Shown: positions 1 through 8,494, counted from the first letter of the stretch. The stretch is 64,000 bases of DNA from an uncultured Aquimarina sp. (GCA_947495425.1 CANLYR010000008.1:1-64000); one strand, 5' to 3'. Made by a program: numbers and translations. Notes: generated by a model from the sequence alone, not told the origin.

Positions 1-524
1 CTAGAGAAATGACCATTGGGTGACTTTAAGTCACGAGCCTGAAACTATGGACTTCAAGTCCATAGTGGTTCATTTTAGAGCACTAGATCTAATTTGAAAT
101 GAAATGTATAGTAATTAAATGATAAATGAGCGATTAGAGATGAGTTTGATGTGAAATTGAATTGGTTGTCACAAGAGAATTGATCAGGATATATAAATAA
201 AGAAATGCCGTCATAAACTGACGGCATTTCGCCCCAAAATAAAATTGATAACAATGTATCAACTGTTGTAAATACGGTTATAATCCTTTATATAAAAATT
301 GATTTCTTTAATTTAATCTTAAATATATATAATAATATCTAAACGAAGTTACAAATAATAATCATACTTCTAAAAAGAAATCATTAAGATTTATGATTTT
401 ATAAGATAACGTCTTTTCAAGCGTTTTGTTATTTAAGTGTATTATATCGTTAATTTTTACTTAAAAACAGTAAGAAATTAAAAAGGAGGGATAGTTTTGC
501 TCTGTTAAAACATTTGAATATTTT
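1..524. other. Gene-free left edge with palindromes
   Basis: No reading frame here is open long enough to be a gene, and neither strand carries a recognisable partial protein at the window edge. The stretch contains two short interrupted palindromes (21-33 and 45-65), a perfect 12-bp hairpin (202-230), and a small inverted repeat TTGATA-N6-TATCAA (245-262). The rest is very AT-rich. A purine-rich GGAGGG lies at 485-490, but it is about 35 bases from the next start codon and is probably not its ribosome binding site. Confidence 0.6.
202..230. terminator. Perfect 12-bp hairpin, terminator-like
   Basis: GAAATGCCGTCA (202-213) pairs perfectly with TGACGGCATTTC (219-230) around a 5-base loop. Read on the minus strand the stem is followed by TTTATTTATAT, as in an intrinsic terminator. 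On the plus strand the following bases are GCCCC, so the plus-strand case is weaker. No gene is visible directly before it in either direction within the window. Confidence 0.5.
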
Positions 525-1763
525 ATGCGCTGGTTACTACCTTTAATTTTATACGTTCTTCTTGAGATTTATGCATTTCAAGCTATAAAAACCATAACTA
601 AGAATCAATGGCTTCAAATAGGATATCTGGTTTTGTCTTTACTGATTTTGGGATATGCTATTTACATTTTTGCAAATTACGACAGGAGTATAGGACCTAC
701 AAAGTATACCTTAAGAGCTAGTGGTTTGTTATTACTTACCTTGGTTCCAAAATTAATCCTTGTGTTGTTTATGTTTGGTGAGGATATTATCAGGATATGT
801 ATAGCAGGGTATACGTATCTTACTAATACTTTTTTTGAAGGCACTGCAACCCAGTATCTCCCTGATCGCAGAAAGTTTATAAGTCAGATTGCTATTGGTG
901 TTGCCGCAATCCCTTTTGCTGGATTATTACATGGTATTTTTAAAGGAAAATATAATTTTAAAGTAATACACCATGTGTTACATTATGATGATTTGCCAAC
1001 TGCCTTTGATGGATTTCGGATCACTCAGATTTCTGATATTCATTCCGGTAGTTTTGATGATCCTGAAAAAATTGAATACGCTGTGGATTTGATTAACGAA
1101 CAAGAAACAGATCTGCTTCTTTTTACTGGTGATATAGTCAATACTGTGGCAGAAGAGATGGATGATTGGATTGATACATTTAAACGAATCAAAACTCCTG
1201 AGCATGGTAAATATTCAGTTTTAGGAAACCATGACTATGGAGAATATGTTACCTGGGATAGTGAGGCAGAAAAAGAAGCTAATTTTGAGGCGATAAAAGA
1301 GGTTCATACTAAAATCGATTTTAATCTGTTACTTAATGATAGTGCTTTTGTAGAAAAGGATGGAGAACGTATTGCGATAATAGGAGTAGAAAATTGGGGA
1401 CATAATTTCAAAAAAGCTGGTGATTTGGAGAAGGCTTCTGAAAAAGTGACTCCAGAAGATTTTAAGGTATTACTTAGCCACGATCCTTCACATTGGGAAT
1501 ATGAAGTAAAGAAACATACGAATCATTATCACCTTACACTAAGCGGTCATACACATGGGTTTCAATTCGGAATCGAGATTCCAGGATTTATACGATGGAG
1601 CCCTGTACAATATGTATATAAGCAGTGGGCAGGTATGTATAATGAAATGGGTCGTTATCTAAACGTGAATAGAGGGTTTGGATTTCATGCTTTTCCTGGA
1701 AGGGTAGGTATTTGGCCAGAAATTACAGTTATTGAATTAAGAAAAGGTAAGCAACCATCTTAA
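525..1763 (+). CDS. Membrane-anchored metallophosphoesterase (calcineurin-like)
   Basis: This is a 412-aa protein. Several hydrophobic helices lie in residues 1-135, and a C-terminal calcineurin-like phosphoesterase domain follows. The metal-binding signature is complete: D171-x-H173, G202-D203, GNHD at 234-237, H319 and GHTH at 341-344. This predicts a two-metal phosphodiesterase or phosphomonoesterase tethered to the inner membrane; such proteins often act on lipid or envelope substrates, but the substrate cannot be read from the sequence. The ATG at 525 is the only plausible start, because a TAG occurs in frame at 492-494 with no other start codon between. It is followed at short distance by a thioredoxin-fold gene. 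Confidence 0.85.
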   Translation: MRWLLPLILYVLLEIYAFQAIKTITKNQWLQIGYLVLSLLILGYAIYIFANYDRSIGPTKYTLRASGLLLLTLVPKLILVLFMFGEDIIRICIAGYTYLTNTFFEGTATQYLPDRRKFISQIAIGVAAIPFAGLLHGIFKGKYNFKVIHHVLHYDDLPTAFDGFRITQISDIHSGSFDDPEKIEYAVDLINEQETDLLLFTGDIVNTVAEEMDDWIDTFKRIKTPEHGKYSVLGNHDYGEYVTWDSEAEKEANFEAIKEVHTKIDFNLLLNDSAFVEKDGERIAIIGVENWGHNFKKAGDLEKASEKVTPEDFKVLLSHDPSHWEYEVKKHTNHYHLTLSGHTHGFQFGIEIPGFIRWSPVQYVYKQWAGMYNEMGRYLNVNRGFGFHAFPGRVGIWPEITVIELRKGKQPS

Positions 1764-1843
1764 TCCATAGAAAGTATTATATTTACAATCGTTTAATGAT
1801 CTGTGAATTAATAAAAAAGATCTAAACATAAAAGTTTTTGAAC

Positions 1844-2140
1844 ATGTCAAAGTTTGGAGATATAATTGGGATTAATATTCCGGTATTATTGGATTTTTAT
1901 ACCGAATGGAATGAACCTTCATTAGCGATGCATCCCGTGTTAAAGGATGTGGCAGCAGCGCTTGGAGATAAAGGAAAAGTTGTGAAAATTGATGTAGACA
2001 AGAATGAAGAGCTTGCTACAGCACTTCGTATCAAAGGACTACCAACATTAATGATATATAAAGAAGGTGAGATGGTCTGGAGACAGAGTGGGGAGCAGGA
2101 TGCTAATACTTTGATAGGTCTTATGAAAGAATATGTTTAA
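1844..2140 (+). CDS. Thioredoxin-fold protein lacking the CXXC redox motif
   Basis: This is a 98-aa single thioredoxin domain. The fold markers are present: DFYTEW at 17-22, the central KVVKIDVD strand, the cis-proline segment GLPTLMIY, and a C-terminal helix. The active-site WCGPC is replaced by W22-N-E-P-S26, so both catalytic cysteines are gone and disulfide exchange is not expected. It may act as a binding or chaperone-type thioredoxin-like protein. An upstream in-frame TTG at 1838 would add two residues, but the ATG at 1844 is preferred. Its stop codon overlaps the stop of the convergent deacetylase gene within the shared bases TTAA at 2137-2140. Confidence 0.8.
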   Translation: MSKFGDIIGINIPVLLDFYTEWNEPSLAMHPVLKDVAAALGDKGKVVKIDVDKNEELATALRIKGLPTLMIYKEGEMVWRQSGEQDANTLIGLMKEYV

Positions 2141-2826
2141 TATTCAATCTTATCTAATAAGAACCCTTGTTCCTTAAAATAGGCCAAGGCTTTTGGTAAC
2201 ATAAACCTTAGATTTTTTGAAGCTTTTATACTATCGTGAAAAACGATAATACTCCCTTGTACCGTATTTTGGATTACATTTTGCAAACATTGCTCAGGAG
2301 ATACGGTTTTATCCCAATCTTTTGATAAAACATCCCAAAGAATGATTTTGTACCCTAATTTGATAAGTAATTTAAACTTGGAAAGGCTTATCTGTCCATA
2401 GGGAGGTCTAAATAGAAGTTGTGTAGTATAGGTATTAGCATGTTTTAGGATAATATGATTACAAGCATTTGTATTGTCAATATATGTTTTTGAATTACTA
2501 CCCCATGCTTTTATATGGTTCATAGTGTGATTGCCTATAGCATGTCCTTCTGATAGGATTTTGGCAAAAATATCTGGATGCTTTCGAATGTTATCTCCGA
2601 TACAAAAAAAAGTGGCCTTAGCGTTGTATTCTTTGAGTTGTTCAAGCACAAATTCTGTTACATCTGGGATAGGTCCGTCATCAAAAGTGAAGTAGATTTT
2701 CTTTTGACTTTCAGCGTAGAAATCCCAAGTATAATCAGAGAAAAGGCGTTTTACAATATTGGGCGTTTTATTTGGAATCAAAGATAGTATATACATTAAT
2801 AAAAGGTAAGCCTTAATAAGACTCAC
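2137..2826 (-). CDS. Polysaccharide deacetylase family protein (NodB domain)
   Basis: This is a 229-aa protein with a hydrophobic N-terminus followed by a NodB homology domain of carbohydrate esterase family 4. The motifs appear in the expected order: FDDGP (catalytic base and metal Asp), the zinc ligands HTMNH, RPPYG, a DW-containing motif 4, and the closing FHDS. The family removes N-acetyl groups from peptidoglycan, chitin-type or exopolysaccharide sugars, usually in the envelope. It begins 9 bases after the stop of the GT117/DUF2723 gene on the same strand, so the two are probably co-transcribed and work on envelope glycans or glycoproteins. It converges with the thioredoxin-fold gene. 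Confidence 0.88.
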   Translation of the reverse strand: MSLIKAYLLLMYILSLIPNKTPNIVKRLFSDYTWDFYAESQKKIYFTFDDGPIPDVTEFVLEQLKEYNAKATFFCIGDNIRKHPDIFAKILSEGHAIGNHTMNHIKAWGSNSKTYIDNTNACNHIILKHANTYTTQLLFRPPYGQISLSKFKLLIKLGYKIILWDVLSKDWDKTVSPEQCLQNVIQNTVQGSIIVFHDSIKASKNLRFMLPKALAYFKEQGFLLDKIEY

Positions 2827-2835
2827 CTTTTATGA

Positions 2836-5800
2836 TTAGTTTGATAGCGAGTCTAAGGTGTCTACTGCCTTTTCCTGATTCTGAAACTCCTTAATTAGAT
2901 CTTCTTCTTGTTTTTGTATGGCTTCTTCGTTATCATATTCTTCATCTGAGGAGTATAGTCTGGTAAATAATCTTAAATATTTGTTGAACTCCTCTGCTTT
3001 TTCTTCTACCATTTCTCGATCCTGGTTGATCAATAATAGATCTACAACACTTCGATAACGTTCTACATTGGTTACAATATCTTCGGCATAATAGTACTGA
3101 TCTTTTAGTTCAAGGCTTCCAAAGTAAGTTAGTTGTTCTTGATATTTTTTAGCAATTTTATTCCAAAGATCACGTGCTTTTTCTTTTTCTCCTACCTGGT
3201 AGTACCCCGTCACGTATGGTTCTAATAGCGTGTAATATTCATAATGTTCGATAGGCATTTTTTCCATCGCCAGGTCTATAATTTCTTTAGCTTTTTCTTT
3301 TTTATTTTCCTGGATTAATGTTTCTACCAATCTTGCTAAATTACTTCTATATGTGATCGCATTTCTTCTGGTTTCAGGGTCATGATATATATCTGGGTCA
3401 TTGCTGTTGCCCCAATCCCAGCTTTTTACATTTTTATACATAAGATCACTATCAATCCTACCCATTTCAAAAGGATTGCGTTTATCTACTTTAGTTCTAA
3501 TAGGAACTAATTTGTAGGTTACTCCGTCTAATTGTAAATAATCTTTCATCCACAAGAAGTCATCATCACCGTAGCTTCCGCCAGTAAAATAGATAGGTCT
3601 TTCCCAGTTGTTATTGGCTAGAATATCAAGCATTAACAAACGGTTTTTGAATAATAAGTCGCCTTTTAAATGGATATCGATATAAGGAACGATAAGATCA
3701 GCATCTTTTGGAGATACAATTCCATTTCTAAGTACAGCATCTTTGTCTACAGGGATTCTAATGTGTTTAGAAGGAAATGTATTAACTTTTTTTCCACTTT
3801 GTAAGTCGCCTTTGGTTCTTGGATCACTACTCTCAATCCATCGCATCCAGTTCTTGATCAACATGGTGTCTTTTGTCACTGGTTTGAAATATATGGCGTC
3901 ATTGTTCCCCCACCTGTAGAACTCATGTGTTAATTGAGAAGGTATGGGTTTACTGTCGTATGCCGCTTTTTTCATCTGATCGATGTACCAATCGGTTGCA
4001 AAAAGGCTTGTGTTTACGGTTCTTACATCGGTTCGATATCCTTCAATATCCTGTGCATACCATAATGCAAACGTATCATTGTCTCCAATGGTAAAAAGAA
4101 TAGCATCCTCCTGGCAAGATTGCAAATACATTTTTGCCATAGATTGTGCTGTATAACGGTTAGAACGATCATGATCATCCCAGTTCTCTGAAGCTAATAA
4201 TACAGGGACAGCTAGTAGGCAAACTACAGTAATAATAGGAGCCAGAAGTTTTGGTTTTAAGTATTCTTTCAATAAATCGAATAGTGCATAAACTCCAAAT
4301 CCTATCCAGATAGCAAATACATAAAATGAGCCTACCAAGGCATAATCTCTTTCTCTAGGCTCAAAAGGTCTCTCGTTTAGGTATATTTTAAGTGCCAAAC
4401 CAGTAAACAGGAAAAAGACAAGGAGTACCCAAAAATTTTTCTTATCTCGTTGAAACATAAAAACAAACCCTATGAGGCCTAATAAAAATGGCAAAAAGTA
4501 ATAGGTGTTACGCGCTTTATTCTTCAATGCATCACTAGGTAGATTGTCTTGTGAGCCTAAACGTGCTTCGTCAATAAATGTAATGCCACTTAACCAGTTT
4601 CCTTCTAAATCAGTAAGTCTACCTTGATTATCGTCTTGCCTTCCGGTGAAATTCCACATAAAATAACGCCAGTACATATATCCCATTTGATAATCAAATA
4701 AGTAGGTGATATTATCCCAGAAAGAAGGTTTTTCTACAGTAAGATAATTGCCAAACGACTGAAGAAACTTATGATAATCGTCGTTGTCTAACTTTCCATT
4801 GGCATATTCTCTTCTAAATTGAGTAACAGCGTTTAATAGTTCGTCTTGATCTTGGTATTCTGGTTTTATGGTGAATTTTATTGGCCCGGTAAATTCCATA
4901 TAATTAGCAATGTGCTCTGTGCTCCACATTCTGGGTAATATTGCTTTGTGAGCATTATCTAGATTTTGTCTCGCATTTTTCCAATCGTTAACGATGATGT
5001 ATTTGCCTGTTTTTTCATCCTTTTCATATTTAGGTTTATCATCTTCATACGGGTTATTTTCGTCTAATTGAGAGTAGATTTCTGTAAACTGTGGTCCATA
5101 AAAAAGATGAGTTTCAGGATATTGTTCTAAGTTATAGTAGGCTAGTAGTTCTCGGGCATTATTAGGGTTATTTTCGTTAATTACTGTACCTGCGTTTGCT
5201 CTAATGGGTAGCATAATCCAGCTTGAAAATCCAACAAGGATAAATAGAACACATAGTAATAATGTGTTCAATTGTGGATATTCCTTTTTTCGAGTATATT
5301 TTATAGCATAGTAAAAGGCTGCGATAATAATAAGTCCGGCAATTATGGTTCCTGAATTAAAAGGGAGCCCGACAGAATTAACAAAGAATACTTCAGCAAA
5401 ACCAAAGAATTTTAAAGTAGAGGGTAGTAATAACTTGAAAATAAAGAGTAGAATAGCCACTACAATTACATTGGCAGCAATGAAATTTTTTAATGTGATT
5501 TCTTTATAATTTTTAAAATAATAAAGTAGTCCTATAGCAGGAATTGATAAAAGCCCCATAAAGTGAACACCAAAGGATAGACCTACAACAAAAGATATTA
5601 AAATAAGCCATTTGTTGCCTCTTGGAGTGTGCATATCGCGTTCCCATAATAATCCCAAATAAAAAAGAACGGATAATATACAAGTTGCCATGGCATATAC
5701 TTCTGCTTCGACAGCATTAAACCAAAAACTATCTGTAAATGTAAACGCTAAAGAACCAACCAATGCGCTACCAAGAACAGCTATTGCTCTGCCTTTTGTA

Positions 5801-6138
5801 AACTCTTCGTCTTTTAGTATTATTTTTTTTACGAGGATCGTAATAGACCAAAACATAAATAGTATGGCAAAGGCACTGGCAACAGCAGAGGTCATATTGA
5901 CCATAAGTGCAATCTGAGTTGAGTCTGAAGCAAATGCTGATGCAAAAGCTCCTATCATTTGAAATAATGGTGCTCCCGGGGGGTGGCCGACTTGTAACTT
6001 TGATGAAGTAGCTATATATTCGCCTGCATCCCAAAAACTAGCTGTAGGCTCTACTGTCATCGAGTATACAAGTAGTGCTATAGCAAAAACTACCCAACCT
6101 AATATTTTATTCCACTTGGTAAAGTTGAATGTATTCAT
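2836..6138 (-). CDS. DUF2723/GT117 multispanning membrane protein
   Basis: This is a 1100-aa protein. About a dozen membrane helices fill the first half, with another cluster around residues 550-650, then a large soluble region and a C-terminal helical, TPR-like part rich in Glu and Lys. Near the N-terminus is an acidic motif SFWDAGEYIA, followed by a GHPPGAP motif. These are typical of the DUF2723 family, classed as glycosyltransferase family 117 and related to protein O-mannosyltransferases. Such proteins are common in Bacteroidota, where they are thought to transfer sugars from lipid-linked donors; the acceptor here is unknown. The downstream deacetylase in the same operon supports an envelope-glycan role. 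Confidence 0.85.
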   Translation of the reverse strand: MNTFNFTKWNKILGWVVFAIALLVYSMTVEPTASFWDAGEYIATSSKLQVGHPPGAPLFQMIGAFASAFASDSTQIALMVNMTSAVASAFAILFMFWSITILVKKIILKDEEFTKGRAIAVLGSALVGSLAFTFTDSFWFNAVEAEVYAMATCILSVLFYLGLLWERDMHTPRGNKWLILISFVVGLSFGVHFMGLLSIPAIGLLYYFKNYKEITLKNFIAANVIVVAILLFIFKLLLPSTLKFFGFAEVFFVNSVGLPFNSGTIIAGLIIIAAFYYAIKYTRKKEYPQLNTLLLCVLFILVGFSSWIMLPIRANAGTVINENNPNNARELLAYYNLEQYPETHLFYGPQFTEIYSQLDENNPYEDDKPKYEKDEKTGKYIIVNDWKNARQNLDNAHKAILPRMWSTEHIANYMEFTGPIKFTIKPEYQDQDELLNAVTQFRREYANGKLDNDDYHKFLQSFGNYLTVEKPSFWDNITYLFDYQMGYMYWRYFMWNFTGRQDDNQGRLTDLEGNWLSGITFIDEARLGSQDNLPSDALKNKARNTYYFLPFLLGLIGFVFMFQRDKKNFWVLLVFFLFTGLALKIYLNERPFEPRERDYALVGSFYVFAIWIGFGVYALFDLLKEYLKPKLLAPIITVVCLLAVPVLLASENWDDHDRSNRYTAQSMAKMYLQSCQEDAILFTIGDNDTFALWYAQDIEGYRTDVRTVNTSLFATDWYIDQMKKAAYDSKPIPSQLTHEFYRWGNNDAIYFKPVTKDTMLIKNWMRWIESSDPRTKGDLQSGKKVNTFPSKHIRIPVDKDAVLRNGIVSPKDADLIVPYIDIHLKGDLLFKNRLLMLDILANNNWERPIYFTGGSYGDDDFLWMKDYLQLDGVTYKLVPIRTKVDKRNPFEMGRIDSDLMYKNVKSWDWGNSNDPDIYHDPETRRNAITYRSNLARLVETLIQENKKEKAKEIIDLAMEKMPIEHYEYYTLLEPYVTGYYQVGEKEKARDLWNKIAKKYQEQLTYFGSLELKDQYYYAEDIVTNVERYRSVVDLLLINQDREMVEEKAEEFNKYLRLFTRLYSSDEEYDNEEAIQKQEEDLIKEFQNQEKAVDTLDSLSN

Positions 6139-6299
6139 AAAATCTTTATCTGGTTATAACTTGTGGCGAATTTAGTAATAAAAATACTTTCGCGTTTATT
6201 TTTTTAGTAAACGCTTAACAGAAGTTTATGTTTTAAGTTATGAGGAGTAAGTTTTCAAAACATAATCTAACATTTTTTTGAAATAATTTTTCGAAAATG

Positions 6300-6330
6300 T
6301 TTGTATACATAAAAGAAAGTTTTAAATTTG
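6300..6330 (+). promoter_or_regulatory. Promoter of tRNA-Gln
   Basis: TTTG (6300-6303) and TAAATTTG (6323-6330) are separated by 19 bases. This matches the Bacteroidota primary sigma factor consensus TTTG-N19-TANNTTTG. Transcription would begin about 6337, some 10 bases before the mature tRNA. Confidence 0.8.
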
Positions 6331-6347
6331 CATCCGCATTCGCGTAT

Positions 6348-6420
6348 TGGTCTATGGTGTAACTGGCAACACGTCTGTTTTTGGTACAGAAGAGTCTAGG
6401 TTCGAGCCCTAGTAGACCAA
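6348..6420 (+). tRNA. tRNA-Gln (anticodon UUG)
   Basis: A full cloverleaf can be folded. The acceptor stem TGGTCTA (6348-6354) pairs with TAGACCA (6413-6419), with discriminator A at 6420. The anticodon stem TCTGT/ACAGA encloses the loop TTTTGGT with anticodon TTG. The T arm is CTAGG-TTCGAGC-CCTAG. CCA is not encoded. The last 16 bases (6405-6420) belong to the 55-bp direct repeat that marks the integration site of the downstream element, so the gene is intact at the left boundary and is the attachment site. Confidence 0.95.
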
Positions 6421-6459
6421 CTTAAATCCCTTTAAAACATTTGTTTTTAAAGGGATTTT
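6405..6459 (+). repeat. attL: 55-bp direct repeat, left copy
   Basis: These 55 bases are identical to 19709-19763. They cover the last 16 bases of tRNA-Gln and the whole following terminator hairpin. The base before (G versus T) and the base after (A versus G) differ, which fixes the repeat length. Position at a tRNA 3' end, an integrase gene near the other copy, and mobilization genes between the copies identify it as an attachment site. Confidence 0.92.
6424..6458 (+). terminator. tRNA-Gln terminator, lying inside attL
   Basis: AAATCCCTTTAAAA (6424-6437) pairs with TTTTAAAGGGATTT (6445-6458) around a 7-base loop, and is followed by a T-rich run. An identical copy lies at 19728-19762 inside attR, so the tRNA keeps a terminator whether the element is integrated or excised. 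Confidence 0.8.
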
Positions 6460-6467
6460 ACTTTTTT

Positions 6468-6489
6468 AGGGGGATGAATAGGGGGAAAA
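6468..6489 (+). repeat. Left GGGGG-pair motif near attL
   Basis: AGGGGG (6468-6473) and GGGGG (6481-6485) lie 7 bases apart and are followed by AAAA, starting 9 bases past the att repeat. The same 22-base pattern, with three differences, occurs at 19579-19600 near the right end in the same orientation. It is a candidate binding site for the integrase or an accessory factor. Confidence 0.5.
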
Positions 6490-6601
6490 TGAAGGGTCAA
6501 GGGATCGGATCAAGCCTACTCTATTATATTTAAGTTGGATCAAGACTTAAAGTTTAGTACTTTGGTTAATCTGAATAAGAATTATTATATATTTTTAGAA
6601 T

Positions 6602-7258
6602 ATGTCAGATTATGTAAATTTTTTAGATAGTAGGGATGAGTATTATCGAAAGAAAAGTAAGGATAGTGATTTTGATTATCTTTTGAATTTTGAGAAGGCT
6701 AGAAATAATAATACGAAATTCGGTCTACAAATTCCAAATTTTAACTTCGATAATGAATTTAGTTGTCTTTCCGTTAATGAACCACGTGAAGATATACATA
6801 AAGTATTGATTAAGAGTAACACACAACATGGAAGTACTATTAGTAAATGTTTTAGTTCTTCTTTGGCAGCTCAAAAAGCTATAAAGAATGAATTAGGTAT
6901 TGATTCTATAATAACTCTTGGTAGTCTAATAAGAAATGATAATAAGGAAAAAATGTTTTATGAATCCTTGGAAAAGCTAGAGTATAGACTGAAAAATACA
7001 GACTTTCATTCAAAAGGTATTCATCTACATGCTTGGCTTACTTTACCTGATGGTTTTATTGTAGATGTTAGTGTTGTTGGAACAATGAAAACTAAGGGTA
7101 ATTTTCAAGATGCAACAGGTAACGAAATATTTTTTATTGACGGGAAAAAACAAATTGACTATATTGATAATAAAGATATTTTATCTTATTATCCAATGTT
7201 GTTAGGTATCGAATATAGAGATAGAATAAATATTAGTTCTAAACACCATTCTTCTTAG
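6602..7258 (+). CDS. Cargo protein, possible transglutaminase-like fold
   Basis: This 218-aa soluble protein has no signal peptide or membrane helix, and no family is recognised with certainty. Residues 77-160 show a spaced Cys-His-Asp arrangement: C83 at the start of a predicted helix that runs into LGI, then HAW at 143-145 in a strand of the type HAWLTLPDG, then D155. This spacing and the HAW/PDG context resemble transglutaminase-like or papain-like cysteine enzymes, so a catalytic triad is inferred but not shown. It is the only plus-strand gene of the element, sits at the left end typical of cargo, and is convergent with the phosphoesterase gene. Confidence 0.55.
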   Translation: MSDYVNFLDSRDEYYRKKSKDSDFDYLLNFEKARNNNTKFGLQIPNFNFDNEFSCLSVNEPREDIHKVLIKSNTQHGSTISKCFSSSLAAQKAIKNELGIDSIITLGSLIRNDNKEKMFYESLEKLEYRLKNTDFHSKGIHLHAWLTLPDGFIVDVSVVGTMKTKGNFQDATGNEIFFIDGKKQIDYIDNKDILSYYPMLLGIEYRDRINISSKHHSS

Positions 7259-7390
7259 TGTAATTATAATTAAAATTAATTTTAGCAAGCGTAGCGCGCA
7301 GCCCCAATCTACCAAAACTAATACTATGAAATGAACGGCAAAAAACCTTTAATCTTATTTATCATGAATGAACTTGACTTTAAAAGCGTA

Positions 7391-7460
7391 CCAAAATGCA
7401 CGTGGTTTTAAAAAAGTAAATATCTTGCAAATGTGAACTCAAAAAACCACGTGCATTTGG
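7391..7460. repeat. Inverted repeat centred on CACGTG arms
   Basis: CCAAAATGCACGTGGTTTT (7391-7409) is matched by its reverse complement, less one base, at 7443-7460 across a 33-base spacer. It lies between the convergent cargo genes. It could be a bidirectional transcription end, a protein-binding pair, or the scar of a small mobile sequence. Neither arm is followed by a clear T run. Confidence 0.55.
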
Positions 7461-7470
7461 GGGCATTTTA

Positions 7471-8004
7471 TCATGTTTTCTTATCCATAATATCAATGAT
7501 ATCTTCATACGAAATCGGATAAAAGTTATGACAATCTACCCCCACATCTATTGCTAAACGTTTTTTAAACGATGGAGCTTTACCATGAGAGTGACCATAT
7601 AAATGAAATGAAAAACTATGTTTACCCCTCCAGGTCATCATTGGATAGTGCATTAATACAATGAGTTTATTATTCACAGAGTTGAGATCTGGTAGTTTTA
7701 ATTCATGATAATGTCTTATCCATTCGAACCTGCTTCTACAGTCCTCATTAAATGTATCATGATTACCCTTTACTAAATGAATCTTTCCTTGTAACTGATT
7801 TAGAATTTCTAAAAGTTTACATGATGCATAGGATTTTGTAATATCTCCCAAATGGTATACATGATCTTCGTTTGAGACTTTTTCATTCCAACGATGTATC
7901 ATAATCTCATTCATTTCATCTACAGATTCAAAAGGCCGTTTAGCTAGTTTTATGATATTAGCATCACCAAAATGATGATCTGCAGTAAAAAATATTTTAC
8001 TCAT
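7471..8004 (-). CDS. Calcineurin-like phosphoesterase
   Basis: This is a 177-aa single-domain metallophosphoesterase with all metal-binding motifs: ADHHFGD near the start, HLGDI, GNHD, HYP and GHSHG. Family members hydrolyse phosphodiesters or phosphomonoesters with a dinuclear metal centre, but the substrate here is unknown. A longer frame begins at 8031, but the ATG at 8004 is preferred: it directly precedes the first conserved motif, and it overlaps the stop of the upstream gene as ATGAGTAA, a typical coupled arrangement. It is cargo of the mobile element, downstream of two small secreted proteins. Confidence 0.85.
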   Translation of the reverse strand: MSKIFFTADHHFGDANIIKLAKRPFESVDEMNEIMIHRWNEKVSNEDHVYHLGDITKSYASCKLLEILNQLQGKIHLVKGNHDTFNEDCRSRFEWIRHYHELKLPDLNSVNNKLIVLMHYPMMTWRGKHSFSFHLYGHSHGKAPSFKKRLAIDVGVDCHNFYPISYEDIIDIMDKKT

Positions 8005-8479
8005 TAGCTGCTTTTTTACCTTCAAAATCACAATGATATGCCAACTCTTCTAAAATGTATAAGTTATCATCTTCTAGACAATTATATTTACCGTCAGGAT
8101 CACATATACCAATAGCTTTGATATAATTGATTTCGAAGCTATCCAAAATTTTACTCATTTTGAATTCAGTTATTAATGATCTAAAATTGCCGTGATTAGT
8201 AATGAATTCCAAAGAAGACAACACCAAATAATCGTCACAACCAATTCCTAAGTCTTCAAAAATGGATGATCCTTGGGCTAAGGGCTTCACTTCTAAAATT
8301 CTGATATTTGATGTTTCAAAACTTTTAGTTGAATCATATTTATTCAGTAAAACTTTTATCCTCGATAAGTTATGCTGTATAGAAGTGTTAACTTTTTCTT
8401 TAATGCGATCATAACTAAGTCCTTGAGAGGTCATACTTAGCGTAGTAAATAAGATTAATGTAGCTATTATCTTTTTCAT
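7997..8479 (-). CDS. Small secreted protein of unknown function, paralogue A
   Basis: This 160-aa protein has an N-terminal Sec signal peptide (about residues 1-19, ending near SQG) and no further membrane helix. I do not recognise a family. It resembles the next gene upstream (8495-9004) in layout: a signal peptide, an early amphipathic segment with IKEKVNTS, a strand with ILEVK, and near the end SFEINYIKAIG followed by YILEEL. It overlaps the phosphoesterase gene by 8 bases and follows its paralogue after 15 bases, so the three form one transcription unit. Periplasmic or outer-membrane location is inferred. Confidence 0.6.
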   Translation of the reverse strand: MKKIIATLILFTTLSMTSQGLSYDRIKEKVNTSIQHNLSRIKVLLNKYDSTKSFETSNIRILEVKPLAQGSSIFEDLGIGCDDYLVLSSLEFITNHGNFRSLITEFKMSKILDSFEINYIKAIGICDPDGKYNCLEDDNLYILEELAYHCDFEGKKAANE

Positions 8480-8494
8480 TGTTATCTTTTTTAG

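Noticed and set aside
7331-7411. 26-codon open frame MNGKKPLILF... between cargo genes
   Set aside because: It is very short, has no clear ribosome or promoter signal, and its end lies inside the left arm of the inverted repeat. Not supported as a gene.
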